Source: Ctenosaura bakeri
Lineage: Eukaryota; Chordata; Lepidosauria; Squamata; Iguanidae
Length of the DNA stretch: 64,000 nt
Assembly: GCA_948474755.1 (NCBI GenBank)
Contig: CAOLHI010000351.1
Span: forward strand, 248,001-312,000
Direction: 5' to 3'
A program made the translations under genes and the position numbers. The notes below the pieces were generated by a model. It ran no database searches and was not told where the DNA came from. It worked only from the letters and a program-made list of their open reading frames with translations. Below are positions 1 through 10,197 of the stretch, one piece after another. Every line of letters begins with the position of its first letter. The stretch's first letter is position 1.

Positions 1-437
1 AAAGAATCGCCCCACGCCACTACTCACCGAAACTTTCAGCTCCCTGGTTCGGTCCACGGCACTCTGGAGCAGTGCATGCTCATCAATATGCACTGCTCTG
101 GCGTCCCAAATGACAGCTTCCGGTTGGTCAAGGGTCTCGACCAACCACTGAAGCTCGCCAGCCTAAAGCCTACCCCCAGGCAGATCTCAGGCTCTCATTG
201 GTGCGAGCCTGCGAATCTGCATAAGGGGGCAGGCTCGCAGTGGCGCGCTGTGTGCTTTTGAAAGACCAAAAGAAACAGGTCTTTCAAAAGTACGCTGGAG
301 GACCACTTGGGGTCGTTCCGGACTGGACTGAGGTATGGATCTACCTTAAATAGGTCCGACCCAGTCCGGTCCGAGGTGCAGACGTTCTCCTTGGAGGACA
401 AACTGCATCGTTTCAAAAACCTCATGTGGAAAAGGGC
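1..437. mobile_element. GGCC-ended non-autonomous DNA transposon, family E, copy 1 (5' end outside window)
   Basis: The interior matches the copies at 14618, 20125 and 58019 along its length: a stretch on a choice between a 'ctgaagctc' block, a 'cagcctaaagcc' block and an internal hairpin built from 'cttttgaaagacc' and its complement 'tctttcaaaag'. The right end reads CATGTGGAAAAGGGC followed by TGT, the same terminal motif and flank as copies 2 and 3. The left end is lost because the window starts inside the element. No transposase coding is present. The small ORFs here are accidental readings of this repeat. Confidence 0.8.
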
Positions 438-552
438 TGTGTCTCCAGCGCCAGAGATTTCTGTTGAATGCCCCTGAAAAAGGCCTTTTCTCAAATAAGC
501 TGAAATGCATTGGACTTTTTAAAGGAATAAATAGTTAACCATCTATTATCAT

Positions 553-983
553 GGCCCTTTTTGCACGTTTTTTTTTTTTTTTGCGCGAGCACCGCTTGAG
601 CACCGCACAAATGGGAGCGCCGCTGTGCACGACGCACTCCCACTTGCGCGGCGCTTACGAGGCTGGAGCGGGGCGGGGCATATTTTTTGATTTTTGGCTT
701 TAAGCCGAAAATAGCTCGCACTCGCACAATGCTCGTGCCACGCTCACGCACTTACTTCCGTGTGGTGCGTTGGCGAGCTGGCCAGGAAGCGCTTCCTTTC
801 CCTGCAGAGCCTACAGCTCCCACAGTGCTCTGCGGAAGGAAGCAAGGGGCGCTCGTGCGACGGTCGCGTCATCACGAAGCGCCCTGCGGAAGGAAGGAGG
901 GGGAAGCAGCAGCGTCGCAAAAGAGGCTTCTCGCGCGAGATGGCCTCCCCTGTCGTGGGAGAAGATACGACGCGAAAAGGGCC
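553..983. mobile_element. GC- and CpG-rich GGCC-ended MITE with CAT target duplication
   Basis: The left end reads GGCCCTTTTTGCACG and the right end is the inverse, CGCGAAAAGGGCC. A 3-bp CAT sits on both sides (550-552 and 984-986), so both boundaries are seen directly. The 431-bp interior is very rich in CpG and contains a 14-base T run, unlike the AT-rich surroundings. It shares only the terminal motif with the family E elements. Six short overlapping ORFs occur on both strands, as expected for GC-rich DNA lacking stop codons, and none resembles a known protein. Confidence 0.75.
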
Positions 984-2124
984 CATGTGAAGCTTGTTTC
1001 CTTTTTATTTTCTGAAATCCTTGCGGGTCACTGACACACACAATAAACTATATGGGGTAAAAGGACCTGTAGATTCAGAGGCAACTTCATATGTTCCTAT
1101 GTAACTACTGATCTTGAAAAAATAGAAGCATAAAATACTATTCTTGTATTCATATGAAACTAATCTAATAGTAGATATGCATGGAACATCTGATTAATTG
1201 TCTCTGCTTCCATTTTTCAAAACAAAAAATATTTTAACCACTATATCAGAGGGTAAATCTACATAGCAGCATCTGCCAGTTTTCTACTGTTGTAGAAGAA
1301 AGACACGCTTCAGTGACAATAACATGTAAGTTGCAAAAGAAGATCTCTGTGAAACAATCCCTGAAGTGAAAAATAGCTGCTGCCAGCCATGTAAAAATAG
1401 CTGCTCCTTCAATCATTCATTTAGATTGAGGAATGGGTCACTGGAAAAACTGTTGTCCATAATGAATGAAGAGGCCTAAATTATGAGCATACTGGAAGCA
1501 TTTAGAAATATTGACATGTTTTATAATGTAAGCATGGGAAGCATTTTTTTAATTGCAAGGAGCTTTTTTGTTTTCCTGGGGCCACAGGTGCTGATCTAGA
1601 TTCTAGAAGTGACGGTGATGAGTTGAAGTGTCATATCAGCTGAAGATGAAAAACTACTGCATACTCAAACAGAAACATTGCACACACATATTAATCAGCA
1701 TTACAGGCTCCCTTGTAAGTCTCTCTTCCTGAATATCAGTTTGTACGATAATTTCAGGCTCATCTGAAAGTGGTTTCTAACAGCTTAAACTGAAAATGTG
1801 CTAAACATCTGAGAAATTTCTTGAATTTTCTTGTAGCTATGACGGCTAGCCTACCATTTCCTTTCCTTCATTAGTTCCTATTGAGGGAACTATGCAGATA
1901 GCTATGAGCCTGCTTCCAAGACAAATTAAATATCCACTCAGACATAGGGATTTTTTTTTTAAGATGGCTTTCCTGTTTGCTGTCCTCCAGCTGTGGAACC
2001 TCTTTCCATGGGCATTTAGGCCTCTCTACTTTTCTTCCACCAGCAAGCAGGGTTTTTTTTTAATTTAGACAGGCTTCAGGCAATTATTTGGGAACTTTTT
2101 TTAATGATGGGGTGCTGTGTACCC
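984..2124. other. AT-rich stretch with no recognised feature
   Basis: No long ORF, no recognised repeat and no splice-bounded coding segment is visible. Short homopolymer runs of T occur near 1948 and 2051. Probably single-copy intergenic DNA or a repeat too old to recognise by eye. Confidence 0.5.
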
Positions 2125-2318
2125 ACAACCATTTATTATGTTTTAAATGCATTTTAACTGTTTTAATTCAGTGCTGTTTTTAATATGATAGCTATTTCAT
2201 ATTGTTGTTGTTGTTGTTATTTAACATCATGATTGATTTTTAGCTCTGTTGTGTAATAATCTAAGTTGTAAACTGCCTCAGGTCCACATAGGTGAAATGT
2301 GGGATATAAATAAATAGA
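2125..2318 (+). mobile_element. L2-type LINE 3' tail fragment
   Basis: A T-rich 3' untranslated stretch (ttttaa runs, a short TTG microsatellite at 2201-2219) leads into 'gtaaactgcctcaggtc' and ends 'gggatataaataaata'. This ending (a 'taa-gctgcct' block followed by 'gg-tataaataaa') is the usual 3' end of vertebrate L2/CR1-like LINEs. Only the tail remains, so the element is a 5'-truncated dead copy. Confidence 0.6.
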
Positions 2319-2525
2319 ATGGTACCCATTCTATGAAAGGTAACCATTTTGGAATAGATGTCCTGTTCCCACATTAATAGGATTAACAGTCTTAATAGGG
2401 AACATTCCTTTGGAGGTTTCTTGATGCTCGGGAAACACCTTTTTCATCAATAATTCAAATATTTCCACATATTGTTTTTTAATCTCTAGTCCAAGAGGAC
2501 ACAGGAAGTTGTCTTATACCTATGG

Positions 2526-2860
2526 TTACCAAAGAGCAGCCCATAGGCTGCATGTGGCTTTTGGACCCCTTAAGTCTGGCCCCTGGAGCCCCTCAAAGCC
2601 CCCAGATTCCCCCAAAATTATTTTTCAGACTGATTTTGGATGATTTTATACCAAAAAAAATACATATGCCCCAAATAAACACATACGAATTTTAAAAATC
2701 CATCTAAAAATCAGCAAAAATGGCAGCTGGAAGTAATACCACATTACTTCCAGCAAACCAAAAAATGCTGCCCCTCTGGCATAAGTGCCTAGTCCCATCT
2801 TCTACCATGTCAGATTTGTCCATCTAGGGCAGTGTTGTTTGGTTCTTTCTACCCCGCTCT
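2526..2860. repeat. Probable decayed DNA-transposon repeat with a perfect hairpin
   Basis: The region begins with 'gcatgtggcttttgga', a phrase echoed in reverse near 45400, and contains a perfect 12-bp inverted repeat (2726-2737 and 2743-2754, loop ACCAC). A hAT-like non-autonomous element is my guess from the hairpin and dispersed echo; boundaries were not found. Confidence 0.3.
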
Positions 2861-3089
2861 TCATTTTAACAAGACAAGAAATAGTTGCTACGTGAAATAA
2901 ATTCTGAAATTTCCATTATGTGTTTTTTTTAATGGCTGGAATTCTGTAAAGGATTTGTGTATGCATAAGCACAGTAGTTATGGTGTTAGCATTGAATCCC
3001 ATCACAATTCCCCCTGTGTCCACTTAGGGCCATTGTGATCAACTACTTTAAAAAACAAAACATTCTTTAAAGCCAGCCTAAAAACCATT

Positions 3090-3216
3090 CTAAAAGAAAA
3101 CTGAGAAGATGCAGCCAGTGCAAAATGGAACAGCTCAACTGCTGACTGGAATATCATATAGACAGCATATAATGCCAGTCTTGAGAGAATTGCACTGGCA
3201 GCCAATACATTTTCAG
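3090..3216 (+). pseudogene. L2-type LINE reverse-transcriptase C-terminal region, 5' piece
   Basis: One frame reads through about 42 codons containing 'TAQLLTGISYR' and then 'VLRELHWQPIHFQC'. This matches the region after the reverse-transcriptase domain in L2/CR1-like LINEs, where an ARLLTG...HWLPV block is conserved. The reading breaks abruptly at 3216, where a solo LTR is inserted. It resumes at 4112. The rest of the ORF upstream is missing or unrecognisable. Confidence 0.7.
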
Positions 3217-4111
3217 TGTTACTGGAGTTCCTAGCCCGGACTTGTGGGATATTAGATATCATTTTGATATCAATAAATTGGTCTACTATACCCCTCTGTC
3301 CTCCAGGTGCTTGCGAGGCCCCTGGACAAGCTCGCATACAGGCACGGCCACTAATCACTGTAATATTCCACACAAATACAGGCAGGCCAGAAGTAGCCGA
3401 CCCGCCGCTTCAGGAGACCTCAAGGCAAGTACTGCATTATGTATGCACACTACTTGCAAAGAACTCCCTGCCCCGAGCAGGCAGCTTGACTAACCAAATA
3501 CTCATCGGTCAAGCACTCCGCGTTTGCATACTGGCTACTCTATTGACAATTCGGTCTTAACTCAATCATGTAAAATTCTGACCTTTCGGAGGCTTTGTCT
3601 CCTGCCCGAAACTCATTGTTGTCCCCAGGTACAGACTAGCCTATGGCCACATTTTCCCCCGACTTTGAGCGCTTCCTCGGATCGCTCCTGGCTTCTATCC
3701 TGCCTTGCTGCCATTTCATTTGGCAAGCCTTCTCCTCAGCTACACGTGCTGTGAAACTCCATTTCCACGAACTTCTTCTGACTACCCGGGCTTCAGGACA
3801 GGTGTAGTATTTCCCATACCAAAACCTCCTCTAAGAATCCCTCTATCCAACTCCAACCTTTATTTCTATAGTTCTCTGTGTGAGTGTGTTGCATACACTT
3901 GTTTGGCTGTATTTTAATAAAAACAACAATTATTATTTTACTTCAGTTTGCTCCTTGACTTGGCCTGACCCCATAGACATTGGGTAAAAGATCTCGCCCC
4001 ATTGCCCTGCTTCTCGTATTGCTAGCTTGTGCTCTTTGCTAATTCCCAACTTTGTAATATTTGGAGTGCACTTAGGTGTCCCTCGCGGGACCCCCAGAAA
4101 TCAGGGTAACA
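3217..4111 (+). mobile_element. Solo LTR, family TGTTAC/GTAACA, copy A, inserted in an L2 LINE
   Basis: The 895-bp element starts TGTTACTGG and ends CAGGGTAACA, an inverted repeat with the TG...CA ends of an LTR. It is flanked by TCAG (3213-3216) and CCAG (4112-4115), a 4-bp target duplication with one mismatch. A polyadenylation signal AATAAA lies at 3916. The segment after it, including 'gggtaaaagatctcgcc', aligns with the same position in the LTRs at 34587 and 51154. No internal retroviral genes flank it, so it is a solo LTR left by recombination. The 4-bp duplication fits gammaretrovirus-like (class I) ERVs, but the class is inferred. Confidence 0.8.
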
Positions 4112-4373
4112 CCAGTCCAAGATGCTTGTGATGACATTTAAAGCTCTAAATCGCTTGGACCTCAATACATGAGAGAGCGCCTCTCTCCATATTTGCCTGC
4201 CTGAGGATTAAGATCTGCTGAGGGAGCCCTCTTCCATGTCCCACCAGTGAATTCAGTACACTGTGTCAGGACATGGGAGAAGGACTTCTAAGCCATGGTA
4301 CCCCTATGTTCTCCCCCTGGAGGCCTGACTGGAACCAACACTCATGTCATTTAGGCACCAGGTTAAAGCTTGA
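4112..4373 (+). pseudogene. L2-type LINE, continuation after the LTR insertion
   Basis: Directly after the LTR the frame reads 'MLVMTFKALNRLDLNT', the segment that follows the HWLPV block in L2-like LINEs. The next bases carry the familiar 'gagagcgcctctctccatat' stretch. Together with 3090-3216 and 4575-4812 this reconstructs the order of one LINE copy, interrupted twice. The sequence contains stop codons and is non-functional. Confidence 0.7.
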
Positions 4374-4574
4374 GGTCTTTCCACCCTACACTGTTATAGT
4401 GTTATTATTCTACTTTCTATGTCCTGTGGAATTCTGGGATTTGTAGTTTACTGAGGCCAAAGAGAGCTCTGGCTGAGAATTCTAAATGCCCCTCTCTAAA
4501 CTGCAAACTCCAGGATTCCGTAAGATGTTGAAAGTGGAATAATAGCACTATAATAGTATAGTGCAGAAATGGCC
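4374..4574. mobile_element. Palindromic GGCC-ended MITE, family B, copy 1, inserted in the L2 tail
   Basis: The left end is GGTCTTTCCACC and the right end GCAGAAATGGCC. The two halves are inverse copies that would fold into one long hairpin. Homologous copies lie at 30084 and 50378 and a half copy at 29757. The flanks are TGA on the left and TTA on the right (one mismatch). The LINE text resumes after it with 'ccaaagcctttgggcc', so this is an insertion into the LINE. Confidence 0.75.
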
Positions 4575-4812
4575 TTAGTTGCTCACCAAAGCCTTTGGGC
4601 CCCATTGATTCAAGCTGAAGATTGTTATGTGTAGTTTTAAAAACTTTTAACTTTTTAAAATCTGTTTTTAACTCATTGTATTTTAAATATATTTTAGCTT
4701 ATTTAAATTATCTTACTGTTTTTAATCTATTTAAATGCTATTTGTAAGCCATTCTAAGATTTCTTGATACCGGGCTGGATATAAATATTTTAATAAATAA
4801 AATAAATTTAAT
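4575..4812 (+). mobile_element. L2-type LINE 3' tail, last piece of the interrupted copy
   Basis: Contains the 'ccaaagcctttgggcc' block, a T-rich UTR, then 'ggctggatataaatatttt' and an ATAAA-rich end. This is the normal 3' end of the L2-type LINE whose coding part lies at 3090-4373. It ends in repeated AATAAA-like units up to about 4812. Confidence 0.65.
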
Positions 4813-6146
4813 AAAATAAAATCCAAAGGCCTAACAGAATAATACTATTTTGACTGACTACTGAAAGCTCAATAAGATTAGAACCAACCTGACTTCCCAT
4901 GGGAGGGAAGTTAACCATCTAGGCGCAGCCTAGAAACAGTGTTCTCAACAGCCTGTGAAGTCCCAAATGCCTTGTCCTGAGATGTCTATAAGATAGGCAT
5001 GAAGTTTTCTTATGCCACAGAAGGACTTCTCTTACATATGTCATTTGGAGCTCAGAAAGTGGAGGAAAGGGGAAGTTGAGGAAGGAAGTTAGAGAGGTAG
5101 AGGGGGAAATGATGATACAAATGCAGTTGAAGAAGCAAGAATTGGTACATGTCCTTCCACTCCAGGAAATGGAGCACTGTGTGCTGTCTCTGATAATGGT
5201 GTCATCAAGCTATGCTAGATTGGCTGCAAAATTATCCCAGGGAAGGAAAAACAATCTGTTTGAAAGTGAGGGAAACATTTGAAAGTGAGAGACTGGCCCA
5301 TAGATCCAGGGCAATTAGATCACTGATGACATCCTTCCACCAAAGCACACACTCCCTTTAAAGACCATCCATTAAAAAAAAAAAAATATTCAAAGAGATT
5401 TCATGGATGAAATATGGTTGAAAATCGGGGGGGGGGTGAAACTCTTTGCTTTAAGGTTCAGCCCTGTACAAGGCAGTATATTGCAGAATAATTTAACTAC
5501 TGGAAATGAGAGATGATCAAACTGCTAGTGTAGCAATAAAAGAACTCCCTCTCCTCACCATAAATATAATTTCATGCAGTCTACAGAGCCAGAACTGAAA
5601 AGAATACCAAGCAAAGAATTGGTTTTTTTTTAACGGATAAAATCTGTTGGCCAAAGACATATATGACAAAATTTTGTGACAGCAAAACAAAACAAAATCC
5701 TATCACAGCATCAAGAGTCTGGGCTGCTGGAAAGGGAAGACAGAGGCTGTTGAGCAGGCAGCAGCATAGACAAGCCTTCCCAGGACACCTCTGCAACCAA
5801 TCAGTAGCCATTTAGGCCAGGGGTAAAGCCATACCCTGACACCATTCAGCTACCAGGGAGATGCTAAGCAAACCTCTTGCATAAAGAAGTATTCAGTGCT
5901 GTAAAAAGTGGTGCATAAAACCCCACAGGATTTCAGCCTTAGTATATAGCTCTGCATTTTATATTTCCACATGACAAAAATTCAATTATTACCTTTTTTG
6001 CAAACTAATATTGGACTTGCCAACTGCACTTCAACACATTCTGGGAACCAAAGCAGCAAAATTTTACTGAGGATTAGCTGGCTGTGTTTACTAGCTGGAT
6101 CAGGTGAAAATGCACACGATACCTTGCATATCATAATGTTTTCTAT
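4813..6146. other. Stretch with no recognised gene or repeat
   Basis: ORFs of up to 76 codons occur on both strands but lack any recognised motif, splice context or codon bias. A nine-G run sits near 5428. I see no defined element. Confidence 0.45.
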
Positions 6147-6540
6147 GGCCCTTTCTGCAGCATCATCCCATTCCACTATGGGGATAGGATGAGACTGCAA
6201 TGATGATTCTGCATGATGTCGTTGTGGCCCGTTCCTCTCCTGTCCCCAGGTGGCATGATTGCAGGTTAAATCATTGACTGGTTTTCCCAGGTTTTCCCTG
6301 TCAATGACACACTGTCCTGCGGAAGGGCAGAAAGAACAATGGTTGTGCTTCCTGCCCCAGCTCAGCCTGGGAAAGTACCCAGCCATGCTGTAAAGGAAGT
6401 GGCATGTCCATTGTGCTCCCTTCCACAGGGAGTTGGTCTCATGAGGAGGGAAGTGCTGCTATCGCACTCCCTTCCCGGCAGAGCCACTGCCAGGATCACC
6501 GTAGGACACTGCCACAAGAAGGTAAGCTGTGGAAAGGGCC
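6147..6540. mobile_element. GGCC-ended non-autonomous transposon, family F, copy 1
   Basis: The left end is GGCCCTTTCTGCAG and the right end CTGTGGAAAGGGCC. The flanks are TAT and TCT, a 3-bp duplication with one change. The inner part, for example around 'ctcccttcccggcagagcc', aligns with the element at 45769-46185. It codes for no recognisable protein; the 134-codon minus-strand ORF crossing it is probably fortuitous. Confidence 0.65.
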
Positions 6541-7194
6541 TCTGTGTCCAGCACCTCATTTATTTTTGTTTAACATACTCTAATAACAATCTATTTTTTA
6601 TCTCAGTTTGGTTGTAGATTCTTGCTTGATTGTGAACATTTATAATTATGTGCTCTGTTCCTGAACTGTTACTAAAACACAGCCGCTCTCCAACATACTG
6701 ATTTTTTTTCAAGTTGGTTATCTTGACAAATATCCCAGTTGAACATAGGTGGAGGCAGTCAGTTTAAACATGCCAACCATTAAAAGGATAGTTCCAGTTT
6801 AGATCTTCAGAGAGGCTTCCTTCTCATCACCCTGAAAACTGATTCTAGATCATATTTCTAGCTTACTCCCTGTCTTTTCTCTGTGTTTTTCCCAGGATTT
6901 CAACTACAGTCTATTCTTTTTCACATACACAGAGAAAGGCCTAGATTACATTGGTCTTAACTGATAGGTAGAGAGGAATGCTTCAACTGCATTAACAAAA
7001 ACATGAGGAATAGCCAGCTAATGGGAGCAATCAGCAGCATTTCTGATCAGAGGAAGATACTGAGAGATCTGGCCAAAGATCTGATCAGCTCTTCTGGCCT
7101 GTCAGAATGGGCAGGATGTAGGGATGTATATCTTCATGTTCTTTGTCCCCTAAGGGAAGAATGAAAAAAATCCTACAGTATTCTCCCCACTAGA
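6541..7194. other. Stretch with no recognised feature
   Basis: AT-rich sequence without a long ORF, inverted repeat or known repeat ending. Confidence 0.45.
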
Positions 7195-7408
7195 ACTACC
7201 ATGGTGTAGTGGTTTGACATTGGACTATGGCCCTGCAGACCAGGATTCAGTTCCCCACTTGACCATGGAAACCCACCGGATGATCTTGTGCACATTACAT
7301 ACTCTCAGCCCCCAGAAAAACTCTATGATGAAAAACTATGATGAAAAACTCTATGTGGCCTTAGGGTCACAATAGGTTGGAAATGGCTTGAGGGCACACA
7401 ACAACAAT
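7195..7408 (+). mobile_element. tRNA-derived SINE with BovB-like tail (Sauria-SINE type), copy 1
   Basis: The head 'tggtgtagtggtttgacat' and the later 'aggattcagttcccc' sit where the A and B boxes of a tRNA promoter are expected. A central 'ggaaacccaccggatga' block follows. The tail 'agggtcacaataggttggaa' and 'gagggcacacaacaacaa' resembles the 3' end of BovB LINEs, which is the known build of Sauria SINEs of squamates. Copies at 28464, 46449 and (inverse) 53721 share the plan. A short internal duplication of 'gatgaaaaact' is visible near 7327-7350. Confidence 0.75.
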
Positions 7409-7412
7409 ATTC

Positions 7413-7937
7413 TGATGGGAGATGATTTACAGCACCAGCACAAAATCCTCCCTGGAACCACTGTGCTCTGGACAAAAAGTGTCCCACAGGCAAGCATAAA
7501 CATAGCAGAGCTTCCAAACAGCAAAAAGTGTGTGTAGCAGAGTACAACTACAGCATCAGCTCTGACCCCTCTACCCACTGGTTAGTAAACTCACAGACAC
7601 AGAGTTTGTCATCCAAAATACCTGGAGGCACAGCTGCAGTATATACATCTGTACACAGGATACGCAGATCCACAGGCAGAGATTCAGCGTCTGAGATTCA
7701 ACAAGCAGAGAGCAAGCATTCGTGCCCCTCTTTTATACACACCTGCTTTCATGTCATCACTCAGGGTCATTTGCATGATGAAACCCTTTGCCATGGTTTC
7801 ACTATCATGACTCAGCCCTTTACTCCATGTCCCCTAGGAAATGAGTCATACTTTGCCCAGTCATTCCCCAGGTGTCCCATGACACATTCATCAAATGTAT
7901 TTTCAACTGGGGCAAATGTCACCACATTTTTAATTCA
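7413..7937 (-). mobile_element. Solo LTR with perfect 6-bp target duplication, inserted at a SINE tail
   Basis: The element runs from TGATGGGAG to TTTTTAATTCA, with TG...CA ends, and is flanked by ATATTC on both sides (7407-7412 and 7938-7943). Read on the minus strand it has a TATA box (GTATAAAAGAGGGG, around 7728-7741), which supports that orientation. It lies exactly where the preceding SINE's CAACAA tail ends. A 157-codon ORF inside it shows no retroviral motif. Length 525 bp; no internal genes remain. Confidence 0.7.
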
Positions 7938-8024
7938 ATATTCTCCCCCTAGATGGAAACACAAAGATTTCTGCAAAGTTCCCAAAGTTGTGCTTCTGTG
8001 AAAAATATACTTTTTCTTCTAAAT

Positions 8025-8462
8025 AGAAATATATTTTTGCTTTCTCCACAGAAGTACAAGTATTTTTTTTATTGTGCAGAAAACACTTTCTATTCAGAAA
8101 TGCACAGTCTAAGAACCCTCATGAGTGTTGTACAACCCACTTTTTTCCATTGCCTGGAAAATGTGAAAGAGACATTTCCGTGCATTGGAATCACATGTAT
8201 GTCGCCATAACAAAAGTGACAGAGCACAACTAGCCATACCATTAGCCAAAGTGAGGCAGTTGTTTTACATGGAAGATGCTGGGAGAAAGCAGGAAGGCAC
8301 TGCACTCAAAGGTAGCCTGCCCTAAGGTATGATGGATAAGGACACTCTTCTGTTGCCAGTACAAGAGAGCAACTAAGTTGCTACTGTAGAGGAAAATATT
8401 TCCTGTGCTGAAAATGCTATTTTCTGTGCAAAGCAACCATGTGTGAATTTTGTGCAGAATAA
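8025..8462. repeat. Degenerate short-unit repeat patch (GTGCAGAAAA-like), copy 1
   Basis: Units such as 'tgtgcagaaaacac', 'tgtgctgaaaatgctattttctgtgc' and 'ttttgtgcagaata' recur in both orientations between unique sequence. The same vocabulary fills 32010-32340. The nature is unknown; it could be an old palindromic element or degenerate tandem array. Confidence 0.45.
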
Positions 8463-8903
8463 ATCTTAAACTGCTAAGATGCTATGGAGTTTTTCTTATC
8501 AGGGCTTCTCAATACTTGAAAAATATGTTTTTCAATGATTTTGCAAATATTTTTGAATATTCTTTCCCTGTCTGCTTCTCATAGGGCAGTTACTCCAATC
8601 CCTTCATCATTTTGATTGCTCTTTCCTGCACTTTTTTGCTCTCTGAAATACATTTTTTAATGTGTAATGATCAGGTATGGTGCATACAGTATTCCACATG
8701 AGGTGACATCATAGATTTGTATATAGTATGAAAAAAACTTTTGTTTTCATTCTAATTGCTAATCATGTTCAACATAGAATTCATTTTTTTTTACAGCAAC
8801 TGTACAAGGTATTAACCTTTTCATCAAACTATCCCAACCTCATGATCCCTTTCTTGGTCAGTTATTGCCGGTTCGGATCCCATCTGTGCACAAGTGAAAC
8901 TGA

Positions 8904-8947
8904 GATGATGATGATGATGGTGGTGATGATGATGATGATGATGATGA
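8904..8947 (+). repeat. (ATG)n microsatellite
   Basis: A run of GAT/ATG trinucleotides broken once by GGTGGT. It makes the poly-Met run in a 157-codon ORF (8728-9201), which is therefore not evidence of a gene. Confidence 0.95.
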
Positions 8948-9773
8948 TCCCTCTACAATATGCATTCCTTTACACTTGTTCAAACAGAATCTCATTTGTC
9001 ATTTTACCATCCTTTTCATACCAGTTCATCCTTAGGATGGTTCCCTTAAGGACTCCAAACTTTATCCACAAATGCAATGTGTTTCTTATGTACCACTCCC
9101 AATCCAGAGGTGAGCCTTTGTATTCTTGCAATTATTTTTGCCTTTTCATGAAGCTTTACTCACTTTACCCCTTTTCATTATCCTTATCTGTTCACTTGTG
9201 AATTCCACCCTGTGATATTGAAATGAAGGTCAATATTCAGAATTCTACCATAACATGACAGAAGTAGAAATTTCTACTGACAGGATTCTAACATTGACAA
9301 GTTTGTACATAAATGATTTACTAATACCACAAGTGCATTTTATGCTTCAGAAAAATTGAAACCAAAGAAAGAAAGAGCGAAATGAAAGACAGTAGGAGGC
9401 TGGGACTGATCAAAAGACTTCCTGACATTTCTCTGGGATGGCAGCTGTCATCTTCCAGGAAATATGAATACCATACAAGAGGGACATCATTTCATGTTGT
9501 GCTGTCTCAGAATCAACATATATAACCTTTGGATTCACTGAAAAAACATAGCTCCTTTTCCTTGAAATTACAATTAAAATATTCTTGAAGGTGAGATGTG
9601 GTTGAATTTTTTTATCTTATTTGTAATTCTTATGGATCTTCAGTGTTGTTATCCAGCCTCTAGTTGGCATCTGCCCTTGTTTAACATTAGGTTGCAAAAC
9701 AGTGTGTATGTGTATGTCTGTTTCCCCTTCATTCAGATTCTGGTATATGCTAGTCCTAATCCACAGCTCTGGA

Positions 9774-9946
9774 AGCTTGTGGCTTCCATGTCAGTCAAAT
9801 GGTGAATCTATTCCAAGGTTTTAAAATAACAGTCCAAACTACTGAAATATTGTGCGATAAGGTTCAGCATCTTGGATTGCCCCTTTAAAATTCAGAGTAC
9901 AGCCTACAGCAGATTCATCATCCCACTGAAATTGAAGCCACCAGCT
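9774..9946. mobile_element. Palindromic MITE, family G, copy 1
   Basis: Left arm 9774-9809 and the inverse right arm 9911-9946 agree at about 29 of 36 positions; both contain the TGGCTTC...GAATCT signature. Copies with the same arm occur at 45628-46233 and 40576-41200, and a lone arm lies near 52319. The middle is AT-rich and non-coding. Family assignment is not possible by eye. Confidence 0.55.
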
Positions 9947-9982
9947 ACCACAAATGCACATATTTTCAACAAGGTTTTTTTT

Positions 9983-10197
9983 AAAAATTATTTATTTGTA
10001 TCCCACCTCTCCATATGGATCGAGGCGGCGAACAACTTACAAATAGCATGTATTTCTGTACGTGCCCCGAACAAGCTGGGTACTCATTTTACCGACCTGC
10101 GGAAGGATGGAAGGCTGAGTCAACCTTGGAGCCCGGCAGGATCGAACTCACAACCTTGTGGCTTGCAGTACTGGCATTTAACCACTGCGCCACCAGG
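9983..10197 (-). mobile_element. tRNA-derived SINE with LINE-like tail (MIR-like), minus strand
   Basis: On the minus strand it starts 'cctggtggcgcagtggtt', an A-box-like tRNA head, followed by 'gtgagttcgatcctgcc' as the B box. Next comes a conserved body around 'cagccttccatccttccg' and 'cggtaaaatgagtacccag', then the tail 'gtgggatacaaataaataa'. The tail resembles an L2-type LINE 3' end, implying mobilisation by such a LINE. ORFs across it on the plus strand are not genes. Confidence 0.7.

Noticed and set aside
687..1034. Arg/Ala-rich ORFs on both strands
   Set aside because: They lie in the CpG-rich MITE 553-983 and overlap each other in several frames, as expected from GC-rich, stop-poor DNA.
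3217..4111. Complete endogenous retrovirus
   Set aside because: No paired LTR, primer-binding site or gag/pol/env reading is visible beside any of the LTRs; all are solo.
5982..6386. 134-codon minus-strand ORF
   Set aside because: It straddles the boundary of a GGCC-ended transposon at 6147, which a conserved gene would not be expected to do, and no motif is seen.
7528..8001. 157-codon plus-strand ORF
   Set aside because: It lies inside a solo LTR read on the opposite strand and shows no conserved domain.
8728..9201. 157-codon ORF with a poly-Met run
   Set aside because: The Met run is an ATG microsatellite and the rest has no recognised motif.
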